39,439 nucleotides of DNA, from the NCBI GenBank assembly GCA_037969035.1, contig JBBKWU010000006.1, positions 1-39,439 on the forward strand, given 5' to 3'. Positions 7,761 to 15,079 of this stretch are shown one piece after another; position 1 is the stretch's first letter, and each line of letters begins with the position of its first letter. Below the pieces are notes generated by a model. The model saw only the letters and a list, made by a program, of their open reading frames with translations, made no database searches and was not told the DNA's origin. This DNA comes from JBBKWU01 sp037969035 (GTDB lineage: Bacteria; Pseudomonadota; Alphaproteobacteria; Micavibrionales; Micavibrionaceae). The position numbers were made by a program, and so were the translations under genes.

Positions 7761-8159
7761 ATGACTATGAGTGATCCCCTTGGAGATATGTTGACCCGCA
7801 TTAGAAACGGTCTACAGGCTGGTCTCCAAACAGTAAAATGCCCAGGTTCAAATTCAAAGATGCGTCTTTTAGATGCCCTTGAGAGCGAAGGTTATATTCG
7901 CGGCTATAAAGTCGTCGAATTGGAAAATAATAAGAAAAATGTTGTGATCGAACTTAAATATTTCGATGGCCAACCAGTGATACAGAACATCAAGCGTGTT
8001 TCTAAGCCTGGTCGCCGCGTGTATTCAGGCTCGCAGAAAATTCCAAGTTGCCGTAACGGTCTTGGGGTAACAATTGTTTCGACACCAAAAGGTGTTATGT
8101 CTGATGCTCAAGCCAGCCAAGAAAATGTTGGCGGCGAAGTATTGTGTCAGGTTTATTAA
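7761..8159 (+). CDS. rpsH: 30S ribosomal protein S8
   Basis: S8 is a primary 16S rRNA binder and in E. coli the translational repressor of the spc operon. The 132-residue product shows MSDPLGDMLTRIRNGLQAG, LLDALESEGYIRGYK, SKPGRRVYSG and the C-terminal GVMSDAQASQENVGGEVLC. Two ATGs occur six bases apart (7761 and 7767). The second gives the family-standard MSDPLGD start, so the true N-terminus may be two residues shorter. Confidence 0.96.
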   Translation: MTMSDPLGDMLTRIRNGLQAGLQTVKCPGSNSKMRLLDALESEGYIRGYKVVELENNKKNVVIELKYFDGQPVIQNIKRVSKPGRRVYSGSQKIPSCRNGLGVTIVSTPKGVMSDAQASQENVGGEVLCQVY

Positions 8160-8192
8160 GACCCAAAAGAGATTTGTTAGAAGGTTAGTACA

Positions 8193-8738
8193 ATGTCAAA
8201 GATAGCAAGAAATCCAGTATTACTGCCCGACGGTGTGACTGTCGAGATCAGTGGTCAGGACGTAAAAGTAAAAGGCACCAAAGGCGAGCTTACAAACCGT
8301 ATGCATGATGATGTATCGGCGAAGGTTGAAGAGGTTGAAGGCAAGAAACAAGTTGTTGTTTCGCCGAAATCAAACAGCCGTCAAGCGCGTGCGCTTTGGG
8401 GTACTTGGCGTTCACTCGTGAACAACATGGTTGTTGGCGTGAACGAAGGTTTCACAAAGAACCTTGAGTTGCATGGTGTTGGTTACCGTGCGAACCTGCA
8501 AGGTCAAAAACTTGTTCTGCAACTTGGTTTCAGCCACGACGTTGAATACGACATACCACAAGGCATTAAAGTTGAAGTGGATAAGCAGACAAGAATTAGT
8601 GTTTCCGGCATTATTAAACAGCAAGTTGGTCAAGTTTGCGCAGAGATCAAATCATTCCGTCCGCCAGAGCCATATAAAGGCAAAGGTGTTCGTTATGAAG
8701 GTGAGTTTATCTTGCGTAAAGAAGGCAAGAAGAAATAA
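8193..8738 (+). CDS. rplF: 50S ribosomal protein L6
   Basis: The 181-residue product matches L6, located at the base of the L7/L12 stalk near the sarcin-ricin loop. It starts MSKIARNPVLLPDGVTVEI and contains both L6 repeats, with LHGVGYRANLQGQKLVLQLG and the C-terminal signature PPEPYKGKGVRYEGEFILRK. The start has GAAGGTTAG upstream. The spacing to rplR is 11 bases. Length is normal. Confidence 0.97.
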   Translation: MSKIARNPVLLPDGVTVEISGQDVKVKGTKGELTNRMHDDVSAKVEEVEGKKQVVVSPKSNSRQARALWGTWRSLVNNMVVGVNEGFTKNLELHGVGYRANLQGQKLVLQLGFSHDVEYDIPQGIKVEVDKQTRISVSGIIKQQVGQVCAEIKSFRPPEPYKGKGVRYEGEFILRKEGKKK

Positions 8739-8749
8739 GGATTAGGTCA

Positions 8750-9127
8750 ATGACACAGAGATTAACAGCAAAACAGCGCCGCACATACCGCACACGTAAC
8801 AAGTTGCGTAAAGTGAATTTGATGCACAACCCAAACCGCGAGATTCGTCCGCGTTTGAGTGTTCACCGCACAAATAAACAAATTTATGCGCAAATTATTG
8901 ATGACGTAAAAGGCATAACAATTGTTTCTGCCTCTACAGTTGATAAAGAAGCTGGCGTTAAAACAGGATATGGCGTTGAATCCGCTCAGAAGGTTGGCAT
9001 GCTGATCGCAGCACGTGCGAAAAAAGCAGGCCTTTCGAAAATACAATTTGACCGTGGCAGCTATGTTTATCATGGCCGCGTGAAAGCCCTCGCTGATGGC
9101 GCACGCGAAGGCGGATTAGAATTCTAA
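8750..9127 (+). CDS. rplR: 50S ribosomal protein L18
   Basis: L18 escorts 5S rRNA into the large subunit together with L5. The 125-residue product has a basic N-terminus (QRRTYRTRNKLRK), the core RPRLSVHRTNKQIYAQIID, and the family C-terminus FDRGSYVYHGRVKALADGAR followed by EGGLEF. The start has an AAGGATTAGG site upstream. It lies 11 bases after rplF and 17 bases before rpsE. Nothing unusual is seen. Confidence 0.97.
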   Translation: MTQRLTAKQRRTYRTRNKLRKVNLMHNPNREIRPRLSVHRTNKQIYAQIIDDVKGITIVSASTVDKEAGVKTGYGVESAQKVGMLIAARAKKAGLSKIQFDRGSYVYHGRVKALADGAREGGLEF

Positions 9128-9144
9128 GAAAAGGAAGTAAGACT

Positions 9145-9717
9145 ATGGCTCGTCCATCAGAACAAGAACGTGAAGAACCAGAACTAATCGAACGCCTCGT
9201 GCACATTAACCGTGTTGCTAAGGTTGCTAAAGGTGGACGTCGTTTTGCCTTTGCAGCACTGATCGTGGTTGGTGATGGTCGTGGTCGTGTTGGTTTCGGT
9301 ACAGGTAAAGCACGTGAAGTGCCAGAAGCTGTACAAAAAGCCACACAAGATGCCAAGAAAAACATGATCCGTGTTCCGCTTCGTGAAGCACGCACATTAC
9401 ACCATGATGTGATGGGTCATAACGGCGCTGGTAAGGTTTACTTGCGTACGGCACCACAAGGTACTGGTATTATTGCTGGTGGTCCGCTCCGTGCGATTTT
9501 TGAAGCGCTCGGCGTTCAAGATGTTGTTGCGAAAGCAATTGGTTCTAACAACCCGCATTCTATGATCAACGCGACATTTGACGCGCTGAAACAAATGCAG
9601 AGCCCGCGCCAAGTTGCGGCACGTCGTGGCAAAAAGGTAAGTGACATTGTTGCAAACCGTGAAGCTGCCCGTAGCCACGCTGAGCAAGTGGGTGCTGAAG
9701 AAGATACAGCAGAATAA
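9145..9717 (+). CDS. rpsE: 30S ribosomal protein S5
   Basis: S5 supports decoding fidelity and the mRNA entry channel. The 190-residue product contains the S5 double-stranded-RNA-binding domain (INRVAKVAKGGRRFAFAALI, VGDGRGRVGFGTGKAREVPE) and the C-terminal domain with GTGIIAGGPLRAIFEALGV. The last 25 residues are polar and acidic and slightly longer than in E. coli. An AAGGAAG site precedes the ATG. rpmD starts 15 bases after the stop. Confidence 0.97.
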   Translation: MARPSEQEREEPELIERLVHINRVAKVAKGGRRFAFAALIVVGDGRGRVGFGTGKAREVPEAVQKATQDAKKNMIRVPLREARTLHHDVMGHNGAGKVYLRTAPQGTGIIAGGPLRAIFEALGVQDVVAKAIGSNNPHSMINATFDALKQMQSPRQVAARRGKKVSDIVANREAARSHAEQVGAEEDTAE

Positions 9718-9732
9718 TAAGGAAACAGACTA

Positions 9733-10116
9733 ATGGCTGAAGAAAAAGACACAAAGAAAGCAACAGCGGCAAAAAAAGCGCCAGCGAAGAAAGATCCTGC
9801 GAAAAAAGTAGAAGCGACGAAAGCTACGCCTGCCAAAACTGCTCCTGCCAAAGCGGCGGCAAAAACAGAAACCAAAGCGGCTGTTAAGCCTGCTGCGAAA
9901 AAAGCTGCGCCGAAGGCTAAGAAAACACCGACAGGCAAAACTGTGACTGTGACGCAAACTGGCAGCCCAATTGGTCGTCAGGCAAGTCAACGCGCTACGC
10001 TTATTGGTTTGGGTCTGAACAAAATGCACCGCACGAAAACATTGGAAGATACTCCTTCTGTGCGCGGTATGATTAACAAAGTGCAACACCTTGTGCGTGT
10101 TGTAGACGCCGCATAA
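9733..10116 (+). CDS. rpmD: 50S ribosomal protein L30 with 65-residue basic N-terminal extension
   Basis: Normal bacterial L30 is about 60 residues. Here the L30 fold begins near residue 67 (TGKTVTVTQTGSPIGRQASQ) and continues through GLGLNKMHRTKTLEDTPSVR to VQHLVRVV at the end. Before it lie some 65 residues made largely of Lys, Ala, Pro and Thr in KKAPAKK-type repeats. The ATG at 9733 has an AAGGAAAC site and sits 15 bases after rpsE. No better start appears closer to the core, so the extension is probably translated. It resembles the S17 tail in composition but is at the opposite terminus, which argues against simple readthrough or misannotation. Confidence 0.93.
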   Translation: MAEEKDTKKATAAKKAPAKKDPAKKVEATKATPAKTAPAKAAAKTETKAAVKPAAKKAAPKAKKTPTGKTVTVTQTGSPIGRQASQRATLIGLGLNKMHRTKTLEDTPSVRGMINKVQHLVRVVDAA

Positions 10117-10147
10117 TTTAGGGCAGCATAAGGTAAGGAATGAAGCT

Positions 10148-10666
10148 ATGAAATTGAATGAATTACAGCCAAAAGAAGGCTCTACAAAGAAAAGAATGCG
10201 CGTTGGCCGTGGTATCGGTTCTGGCAAGGGCAAAACTTGTGGTGTTGGTCAAAAAGGCCAGAAATCACGCTCAGGTGTTGCGATTAAAGGTTTCGAAGGC
10301 GGTCAAATGCCGCTTTACCAACGTTTGCCAAAACGTGGTTTTAAGAACATTTTCGGTAATGATTTCACAACTGTGTCATTGGGACGTTTACAAGTTGCCA
10401 TTGATAACAAAATGATCGACCCGAAGAAGCCAGTTGACGAAGACATGTTGGTTGCAGCTAAAGTCGTTAGCCGTAAAAAAGACGGTGTACGTTTGATTGG
10501 TGGCGGTGAGTTGACTACGAAGCTTGATTTGAAATTGAGTGGCGGCGCAACGAAACCTGCACAAGCTGCGCTTGAAAAAGCTGGCGGCAAGTTCGAGAAA
10601 ATCGTTGTTGCACGCGCTTGGATCAAAAACTCGAAAGAAGAGAAAAAAGCGAAAGCTGCGAAGTAA
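10148..10666 (+). CDS. rplO: 50S ribosomal protein L15
   Basis: The 172-residue product matches L15, a late-assembling protein deep in the 50S subunit. Signatures are KLNELQPKEGSTKKRMRVGR, GSGKGKTCGVGQKGQKSRSG and FEGGQMPLYQRLPKRGF. The last 12 residues (EEKKAKAAK) form a short version of the basic tails seen on other proteins here. The TAA stop overlaps the ATG of a 78-codon gene by one base (TAATG). secY, the usual next gene, is displaced by more than 1.4 kb. Confidence 0.97.
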   Translation: MKLNELQPKEGSTKKRMRVGRGIGSGKGKTCGVGQKGQKSRSGVAIKGFEGGQMPLYQRLPKRGFKNIFGNDFTTVSLGRLQVAIDNKMIDPKKPVDEDMLVAAKVVSRKKDGVRLIGGGELTTKLDLKLSGGATKPAQAALEKAGGKFEKIVVARAWIKNSKEEKKAKAAK

Positions 10667-10902
10667 TGGCAATTACTCCTGATACGTATATTGTTAGACT
10701 TCTTCCTGAGCAAGGATGCGTGAAAGCTGACCTTCATAGTTTAGTTGGCGCTTTTACAGGTGTTGCAATTATTGAAGATGGTCGCCGCGCTCTTACAATC
10801 GAGTGTAATGAGGCAACCAAAAATAATATGCAGCATGTTGTTGATCAAGATTACGCAGGTAAAATTGCAATTTATCCGTATGAAGGCTTGAAGCTGATAT
10901 AG
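10666..10902 (+). CDS. Unrecognised 78-residue protein coupled to rplO
   Basis: I do not recognise this protein. The chosen ATG overlaps the L15 stop (TAATG), predicting translational coupling. An upstream in-frame ATG at 10618 would require a 49-base overlap with L15 and is less likely. The sequence starts MAITPDTYIVRLLPEQG and alternates strand-like segments (TYIVRLL, GVAIIEDG, RALTIEC, KIAIYPY) with helix-like ones, suggesting a small soluble alpha/beta domain. It has two cysteines and no signal peptide. It is the last gene before the terminator at 10923. A ribosome-linked or regulatory role is possible from position only. Confidence 0.75.
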   Translation: MAITPDTYIVRLLPEQGCVKADLHSLVGAFTGVAIIEDGRRALTIECNEATKNNMQHVVDQDYAGKIAIYPYEGLKLI

Positions 10903-10922
10903 ATATAAGAGATACAGAATTT

Positions 10923-10949
10923 AAAAAGGAGCCTTTGGGCTCCTTTTTT
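10923..10949 (+). terminator. Bidirectional intrinsic terminator after the S10/spc block
   Basis: An 11-base-pair stem AAAAAGGAGCC / GGCTCCTTTTT with a TTTG loop and a T run on both strands lies 20 bases after the 78-codon gene. It can end transcription of the ribosomal block and, on the other strand, of the convergent hydrolase gene. Its presence means secY needs its own promoter. Confidence 0.9.
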
Positions 10950-11010
10950 GTTGAATTTTTTTGATGTGCTTTATATATTATATTTTCTTAATAATATAAG
11001 CACTTGTATT

Positions 11011-11886
11011 TTAAGGCTTCCAGATGTCGGTTTGTAGTGTTTTGGTTGTTTCGGTTGTTGGGGATTCGGGGAAGTTTTCTTTAATGGCATCTGCATATAC
11101 TTGTGGTACATGGGCACCCCCAGCAAAGTTTAAACTATCCTTATCAATGGTCACTTGCTTCCCATATTCATTTCCGGCAGCGCCAAGGGCACCTCCCATC
11201 ATGTCGGCACGCATGCGTAAGCCAACAACGTTCTGATTTAGATTCTCTTCAAACTTACCATGAGCACCAGGAAAAGCACCGTTGTTACACCAGTTAAAGG
11301 TATGAGCAAGAAAGTTTTGCGTGGAGCCTTCGACGCTTCCTGGGACACCAAGATCTGCAATATTTGTGACTTGTGCATCATATACAGATGCGTAGTAATT
11401 GGCGGGTATAGTGCCGATTGAATAGCCCACAACTTCTAGTGTTTGAACTTGAGGGTCTTCTAGTAGATCAAGATATGCTTTTTCCGCATCAATTACTTGA
11501 TCGGAAATACAAGTCTGTAAACTGCTGTATTTTAAATCTCCCAAATCATCCATAAAGCCAGTCCTGCCAGCCCCTTCATCTCGACCAGGCATATCCATGC
11601 CTTTAGTAATGAGAATGTGATGACCTGTTTCAGCGTCTTTTATAACTTTTGCGTGAAACCCGCTTTCAGGATTGTTAATATTTTTAACAAGTTCATAGGT
11701 TTGTTGTTCATCAGTCGCAGGGTCCGTTATAATGACCTCGGATGCGCCATTATCGTATAATTCGAAATATAAATCAGGCGCGGCAAGGGGATTTAATAAG
11801 CGTAGGTTTTTCCCTGCCAAATTATCGGGAAGATGAGTTGGTTCCTCGCTACGTGTTTCGCTCCAAGGTATGATTTTATCGCTCAC
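11011..11886 (-). CDS. Putative lipase-like alpha/beta hydrolase interrupting the spc operon
   Basis: The product shows the serine-hydrolase nucleophile elbow VVGYSIGT (Ser about residue 156), a following ADLGVPGS turn that could hold the acid residue, and a C-terminal GGAHVPQVY with a candidate catalytic His (about residue 259). An upstream segment ILITKGMDMPGRDEGAG followed by DDLGDLKYSSLQ resembles the region before the elbow in DUF2974/class-3-lipase-like proteins. I place the start at a GTG (11886) with AGGGG five bases before it. A TTG eight codons upstream lacks a ribosome site. There is no signal peptide or membrane segment, so the enzyme is cytoplasmic or exported without a Sec signal. 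It is antisense to the flanking ribosomal genes and separates rplO from secY. The substrate is unknown. Confidence 0.7.
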   Translation of the reverse strand: MSDKIIPWSETRSEEPTHLPDNLAGKNLRLLNPLAAPDLYFELYDNGASEVIITDPATDEQQTYELVKNINNPESGFHAKVIKDAETGHHILITKGMDMPGRDEGAGRTGFMDDLGDLKYSSLQTCISDQVIDAEKAYLDLLEDPQVQTLEVVGYSIGTIPANYYASVYDAQVTNIADLGVPGSVEGSTQNFLAHTFNWCNNGAFPGAHGKFEENLNQNVVGLRMRADMMGGALGAAGNEYGKQVTIDKDSLNFAGGAHVPQVYADAIKENFPESPTTETTKTLQTDIWKP

Positions 11887-11912
11887 AAGCACCCCTATAG
11901 GTTTCCACAATG

Positions 11913-11941
11913 ATAATGATTTTGGCTTAAAATTTTGTTAA
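11913..11941 (-). promoter_or_regulatory. Candidate promoter of the hydrolase gene
   Basis: On the minus strand TTAACA (11941-11936) and CATTAT (11918-11913) are separated by 17 bases. This resembles a sigma-70 promoter (5/6 and 4/6 matches) and would give a 5' leader of about 20 bases before the GTG at 11886. The region is AT-rich, so a chance match is possible. Confidence 0.35.
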
Positions 11942-12021
11942 TTCTTTAGTTGAGGATATGAATAAAATGTTATGTGGTTATATTTTTCCCCCGCTTTACA
12001 AATAGATTCACTCAATAGGTC

Positions 12022-12050
12022 TTGCCAGAGCGGTACGTTTTCTTTAAATG
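12022..12050 (+). promoter_or_regulatory. Weak candidate promoter for secY
   Basis: TTGCCA (12022-12027) is followed after 17 bases by TAAATG (12045-12050). The -35 is good (5/6) but the -10 is poor (3/6). A promoter is expected somewhere in 11911-12080 because a terminator and an antisense gene separate secY from the ribosomal genes upstream. No better match was found by eye. Confidence 0.25.
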
Positions 12051-12080
12051 TTTAGCATTAAGAAAATAGAGGAGTATGCA

Positions 12081-13424
12081 ATGGTATCTGCTGTCGAACA
12101 GCTGGCGAAAAACGCAAATTGGGGAGCCGTGTCAAAAGCGACAGAGCTTAAGAAACGTATTTTATTTGTGCTTGGCGCCTTGCTCGTCTATCGCCTTGGG
12201 ACGTATATTCCGTTGCCAGGCATTGATCCGTCTGTCTGGAATGATATTTACGACCAAAAAGGCGGCGGCATTTTGGACATGTTCAACATGTTCTCTGGTG
12301 GTGCGCTTCAACGTATGACAATTTTTGCGTTGAACATTATTCCTTATATTTCGGCATCTATTATTATGCAGCTTGCATCATCTATGTCGCCTAAGCTTGA
12401 GGCGCTCAAAAAAGATGGCGAGTCTGGCCGTATGAAGATCAACCAATATAGCCGTTACTTGACTGTGTTGCTTGCGTCTGTGCAGGCCTATGGCTTGGCT
12501 GTCGGTCTTGAGAGTTTGCAAGGTGCGAACGGTTCTGCGGTTATTGACCCAGGCATGTTCTTCCGTCTTTCAACTGTGATTACAATTGTTGGTGGTACTG
12601 TGTTCTTGATGTGGCTCGGTGAGCAAATCACGGCGCGTGGTATCGGTAACGGTATTTCATTGATCATCTTTGCAGGTATTGTGGCAGGCTTGCCACGTGC
12701 ACTTGCAAGCACGTTGGAGCTTGGTCGTCAGGGCACATTTAACTTGTTAGAGTTGATGATGTTTGGCGGCATGATTATTGGCGTGATCGCGTTGATTGTC
12801 TTTTTCGAACGTGCACAACGACGGGTGGTGGTACAGTACCCCAAACGACAAGTCGGCAATAAAATGATGATGGGTGACCAGAATCACTTGCCATTGAAGT
12901 TGAATACAGCCGGTGTTATCCCGCCGATCTTTGCGTCGTCTCTTTTGCTGTTGCCTATGACGGTGATCGGTTTTAGCGGTGCGAGTGGTGGCGATTTTAC
13001 GGCCGTGCTGGCGCAATGGCTCAATAGCGGAACATTTACGTTCTCGTTTTTGTATGCCGCGCTGATTATATTCTTCTGTTTCTTCTATACAGCGGTGGTG
13101 TTCAATCCGCAGGAAAACGCAGATATGCTGAAACGTTATGGTGGCTTTGTCCCAGGTATTCGCCCCGGTAAACCGACGGCAGATTATTTGGATCATGTGT
13201 TGACGCGTATTACGACTGTTGGCGCGCTGTATCTAACATTTATCTGTTTGTTGCCGCAGTTCATGGTTTCGCATTACGGCTTGCCGTTTTACTTTGGCGG
13301 TACGAGTTTGCTGATTGTGGTGACGGTGACGCTCGATACTGTCGCGCAGGTGCATTCACACTTGATCGCGCATCAATATGAAGGTCTAATGAAGAAAGCA
13401 AGGTTGAAAGGACGCCGTCGATGA
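12081..13424 (+). CDS. secY: Preprotein translocase channel subunit SecY
   Basis: SecY is the ten-helix channel of the Sec system. The start at 12081 follows AGAGGAG by six bases and gives MVSAVEQLAKNANWGAVSKATELKKRI, trimmed here as the alphaproteobacterial N-terminus. An in-frame ATG at 12048 adds 11 residues without a ribosome site. The plug region is GGGILDMFNMFSGGALQRMT, and the cytoplasmic loop reads FFERAQRRVVVQYPKRQVGN. The conserved loop residues MLKRYGGFVPGIRPGKPT are present. The protein is 447 residues, normal for the family. The stop overlaps the adk ATG (ATGA), so the two genes are coupled. Confidence 0.97.
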   Translation: MVSAVEQLAKNANWGAVSKATELKKRILFVLGALLVYRLGTYIPLPGIDPSVWNDIYDQKGGGILDMFNMFSGGALQRMTIFALNIIPYISASIIMQLASSMSPKLEALKKDGESGRMKINQYSRYLTVLLASVQAYGLAVGLESLQGANGSAVIDPGMFFRLSTVITIVGGTVFLMWLGEQITARGIGNGISLIIFAGIVAGLPRALASTLELGRQGTFNLLELMMFGGMIIGVIALIVFFERAQRRVVVQYPKRQVGNKMMMGDQNHLPLKLNTAGVIPPIFASSLLLLPMTVIGFSGASGGDFTAVLAQWLNSGTFTFSFLYAALIIFFCFFYTAVVFNPQENADMLKRYGGFVPGIRPGKPTADYLDHVLTRITTVGALYLTFICLLPQFMVSHYGLPFYFGGTSLLIVVTVTLDTVAQVHSHLIAHQYEGLMKKARLKGRRR

Positions 13425-13999
13425 ATGTTATCTTTTTTGGCCCGCCAGCAGCGGGTAAAGGAACACAGGCCAAAATTATCGAAGAAAAATACGGTCTGAA
13501 ACAACTATCAACGGGTGATATGCTGCGCGAAGAAATAGCCGCAGGATCAGAGCTTGGGCTTGCTGCTAAGAAAGTCATGGATACGGGCGCGCTTGTGTCT
13601 GATGATATCGTGATCGGTATGATTGCAAAGCGCATTGACTCGTCTGATTGTGCGAAAGGTGCGATTTACGATGGTTTTCCGCGCACGATTGAGCAAGCAG
13701 AGGCACTCGACGCGATGCTTGCCGAGCGTGATCAATCCATCGATATGGTTCTTGAGCTCAAAGTAGACGATAGTGTCATCATGGAGCGTGTTGTAAAACG
13801 CGCCCAAGAAGAAGGCCGTACCGATGATACAGTGGACGCCATGAAAAATCGTCTAGCAGCGTATCGTGATTATTCAGCAAAAGTGCTGCCGTATTATTCT
13901 GCCAAAATGGATATCAAGCCGATTGACGGTATGAAATCTATTGAAAAGGTCACAGAGCAGGTGGAAATGGCACTGGTGGGAAAGCCCCAAGCCGCTTAA
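13421..13999 (+). CDS. adk: Adenylate kinase (short-LID type)
   Basis: The enzyme interconverts ATP plus AMP with 2 ADP. The P-loop GPPAAGKGTQA is at residues 7-17, the AMP-binding segment STGDMLREEIAAGSELG follows, and DGFPRTIEQAEALD marks the core. At 192 residues it lacks the long LID insertion of E. coli Adk. The region between VKRAQEEGRTDD and NRLAAYR is short and has no zinc cysteines, as in other alphaproteobacteria. It overlaps secY by four bases and ends inside a hairpin-forming sequence (13989-14009). Confidence 0.97.
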   Translation: MNVIFFGPPAAGKGTQAKIIEEKYGLKQLSTGDMLREEIAAGSELGLAAKKVMDTGALVSDDIVIGMIAKRIDSSDCAKGAIYDGFPRTIEQAEALDAMLAERDQSIDMVLELKVDDSVIMERVVKRAQEEGRTDDTVDAMKNRLAAYRDYSAKVLPYYSAKMDIKPIDGMKSIEKVTEQVEMALVGKPQAA

Positions 14000-14030
14000 A
14001 GGGCGGCTTATGTGCCATTTTTGCGCCCTT
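13989..14030 (+). promoter_or_regulatory. Overlapping, mutually exclusive hairpins at the end of adk
   Basis: AAGCCGC (13989-13995) can pair with GCGGCTT (14003-14009) across the adk stop codon. Alternatively AAGGGCG (13999-14005) can pair with CGCCCTT (14024-14030). The two stems share bases and cannot form together. A short T run lies at 14018-14022. This may be a weak terminator or processing site between adk and the rpsM promoter. The function is inferred. Confidence 0.4.
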
Positions 14031-14119
14031 AGGCCGCGGTATCAGGAAGGTGCTTAACCGCCCGTTCCAGCCATAGGTTCCAACCCCCTCATTTATTTAA
14101 GATTTTTCGTATTATTTTC

Positions 14120-14147
14120 TTGACGGGAGCCGCAGAATTCCTATAAT
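14120..14147 (+). promoter_or_regulatory. Strong sigma-70-type promoter for the rpsM-rpsK-rpoA-rplQ segment
   Basis: TTGACG (14120-14125) and a perfect TATAAT (14142-14147) are separated by 16 bases, the best promoter match seen in the window. Transcription would begin near 14154 and give a leader of about 140 bases before rpsM. It makes the alpha segment partly independent of secY-adk. Confidence 0.75.
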
Positions 14148-14175
14148 GCGGCATCCTTTCATAGGTAGTGTCTTT

Positions 14176-14244
14176 ATGACATGGAGAAAGCAACGCAAAG
14201 CTTTTTCTTTTTTTGGTGTACAAACCGGCGCAGGGCAAACTTAA
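14176..14244 (+). CDS. Possible 22-codon leader peptide upstream of rpsM
   Basis: An ATG at 14176 opens a 22-codon frame starting MTWRKQRKAFSFFG and ending at TAA 14242-14244. AGGT lies nine bases before the ATG, a weak ribosome site. The frame runs through the terminator-like hairpin at 14185-14214, so its translation would affect that structure. It may be a genuine attenuation leader or an accidental frame. I cannot decide from sequence alone. Confidence 0.3.
   Translation: MTWRKQRKAFSFFGVQTGAGQT
14185..14214 (+). terminator. Terminator-like hairpin (attenuator) in the rpsM leader
   Basis: AGAAAGC (14185-14191) pairs with GCTTTTT (14200-14206) with one G-U pair and an eight-base loop, followed by CTTTTTTT (14207-14214). 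It lies about 30 bases after the expected start of transcription from the promoter at 14120 and 80 bases before rpsM. That placement is typical of an attenuator. The stem is short, so termination may be partial. Confidence 0.55.
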
Positions 14245-14267
14245 CGCGTGGACCTGTATACGGTTTG
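14221..14267 (+). promoter_or_regulatory. Two-helix structured leader before rpsM
   Basis: CAAACCG (14221-14227) pairs with CGGTTTG (14261-14267), and inside it CAGG (14231-14234) pairs with CCTG (14253-14256). The arrangement leaves a small asymmetric internal loop and an 18-base apical loop. It ends 27 bases before the rpsM ATG. Such a structure could be a binding site for an autoregulatory ribosomal protein. That is inference, since I do not recognise it as a known leader motif. Confidence 0.4.
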
Positions 14268-14294
14268 GTTTGAAATTAATTAAGGAGAAACTAG

Positions 14295-14666
14295 ATGGCT
14301 CGTATTGCAGGCATTAACGTTCCTGACGCAAAGCGCGTGAATATTGCTCTGACTTATATCGCTGGTATTGGCAGAACAAAAGCACGTGAAATTTGTGAGG
14401 CATGCGGAATTGATCGCACACGTCGCATGAATGACATGTCAGAGGACGAACTAAACCAAATTCGTCAAGAAATTGAATCAGGCAAATATTTGATCGAAGG
14501 TGACTTACGTCGCGAAATCTCGATCAACATTAAACGTTTGATGGACATGAAATCATATCGCGGTCTTCGTCACCGTGCGCACTTGCCCGTTCGCGGTCAA
14601 CGCACAAGCACGAACGCCCGTACACGCAAAGGCCCGGCTAAAGCTATCGCCGGCAAGAAAAAGTAG
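14295..14666 (+). CDS. rpsM: 30S ribosomal protein S13
   Basis: S13 joins S19 in the 30S head and contacts the 50S subunit and P-site tRNA. The 123-residue product starts MARIAGINVPDAKRVNIALT and has the helix-two-turns-helix segment YIAGIGRTKAREICE. The C-terminus SYRGLRHRAHLPVRGQRT and TNARTRKGPAKAIAGKKK is diagnostic. An AAGGAG site lies eight bases before the ATG. rpmJ, which precedes rpsM in some bacteria, is absent here. Confidence 0.98.
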   Translation: MARIAGINVPDAKRVNIALTYIAGIGRTKAREICEACGIDRTRRMNDMSEDELNQIRQEIESGKYLIEGDLRREISINIKRLMDMKSYRGLRHRAHLPVRGQRTSTNARTRKGPAKAIAGKKK

Positions 14667-14677
14667 GGATATAGATC

Positions 14678-15067
14678 ATGGCTAAAGCAAAAACAGTTGC
14701 AAAGAAAAAAGTTAAAAAGAACGTTGTCGAGGGTGTTGCCCACGTTAGTTCTACGTTTAACAACACAATCATTACAATCACAGACCGTCAAGGTAACACC
14801 ATTTCATGGTCATCCGCTGGCGCACAGGGCTTTAAAGGCTCTCGTAAATCCACACCTTATGCTGCACAGATTGCGGCTGAGGCAGCGGGTCGTGCGGCAA
14901 TGGAACATGGAATGAAAGTTCTTGATGTGGAAGTAACAGGCCCAGGTTCAGGTCGTGAATCAGCCTTGCGTGCTTTGTCTTCAATCGGGTTCCGTGTGAA
15001 CAACATTAAAGATACGACACCAATTCCACATAATGGTTGTCGCCCGTCGAAACGCCGTCGCGTTTAA
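14678..15067 (+). CDS. rpsK: 30S ribosomal protein S11
   Basis: S11 lines the platform near the mRNA exit. The 129-residue product has a Lys-rich N-terminus (KTVAKKKVKKNV), the core GVAHVSSTFNNTIITITDRQ, and the C-terminal IPHNGCRPSKRRRV. The Asn-Gly in that motif is the isoaspartate site known in E. coli S11. It begins 11 bases after rpsM. The next gene, rpoA, is 104 bases away, with a terminator-like hairpin between. Confidence 0.98.
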   Translation: MAKAKTVAKKKVKKNVVEGVAHVSSTFNNTIITITDRQGNTISWSSAGAQGFKGSRKSTPYAAQIAAEAAGRAAMEHGMKVLDVEVTGPGSGRESALRALSSIGFRVNNIKDTTPIPHNGCRPSKRRRV

Positions 15068-15079
15068 TTACGATACTGG

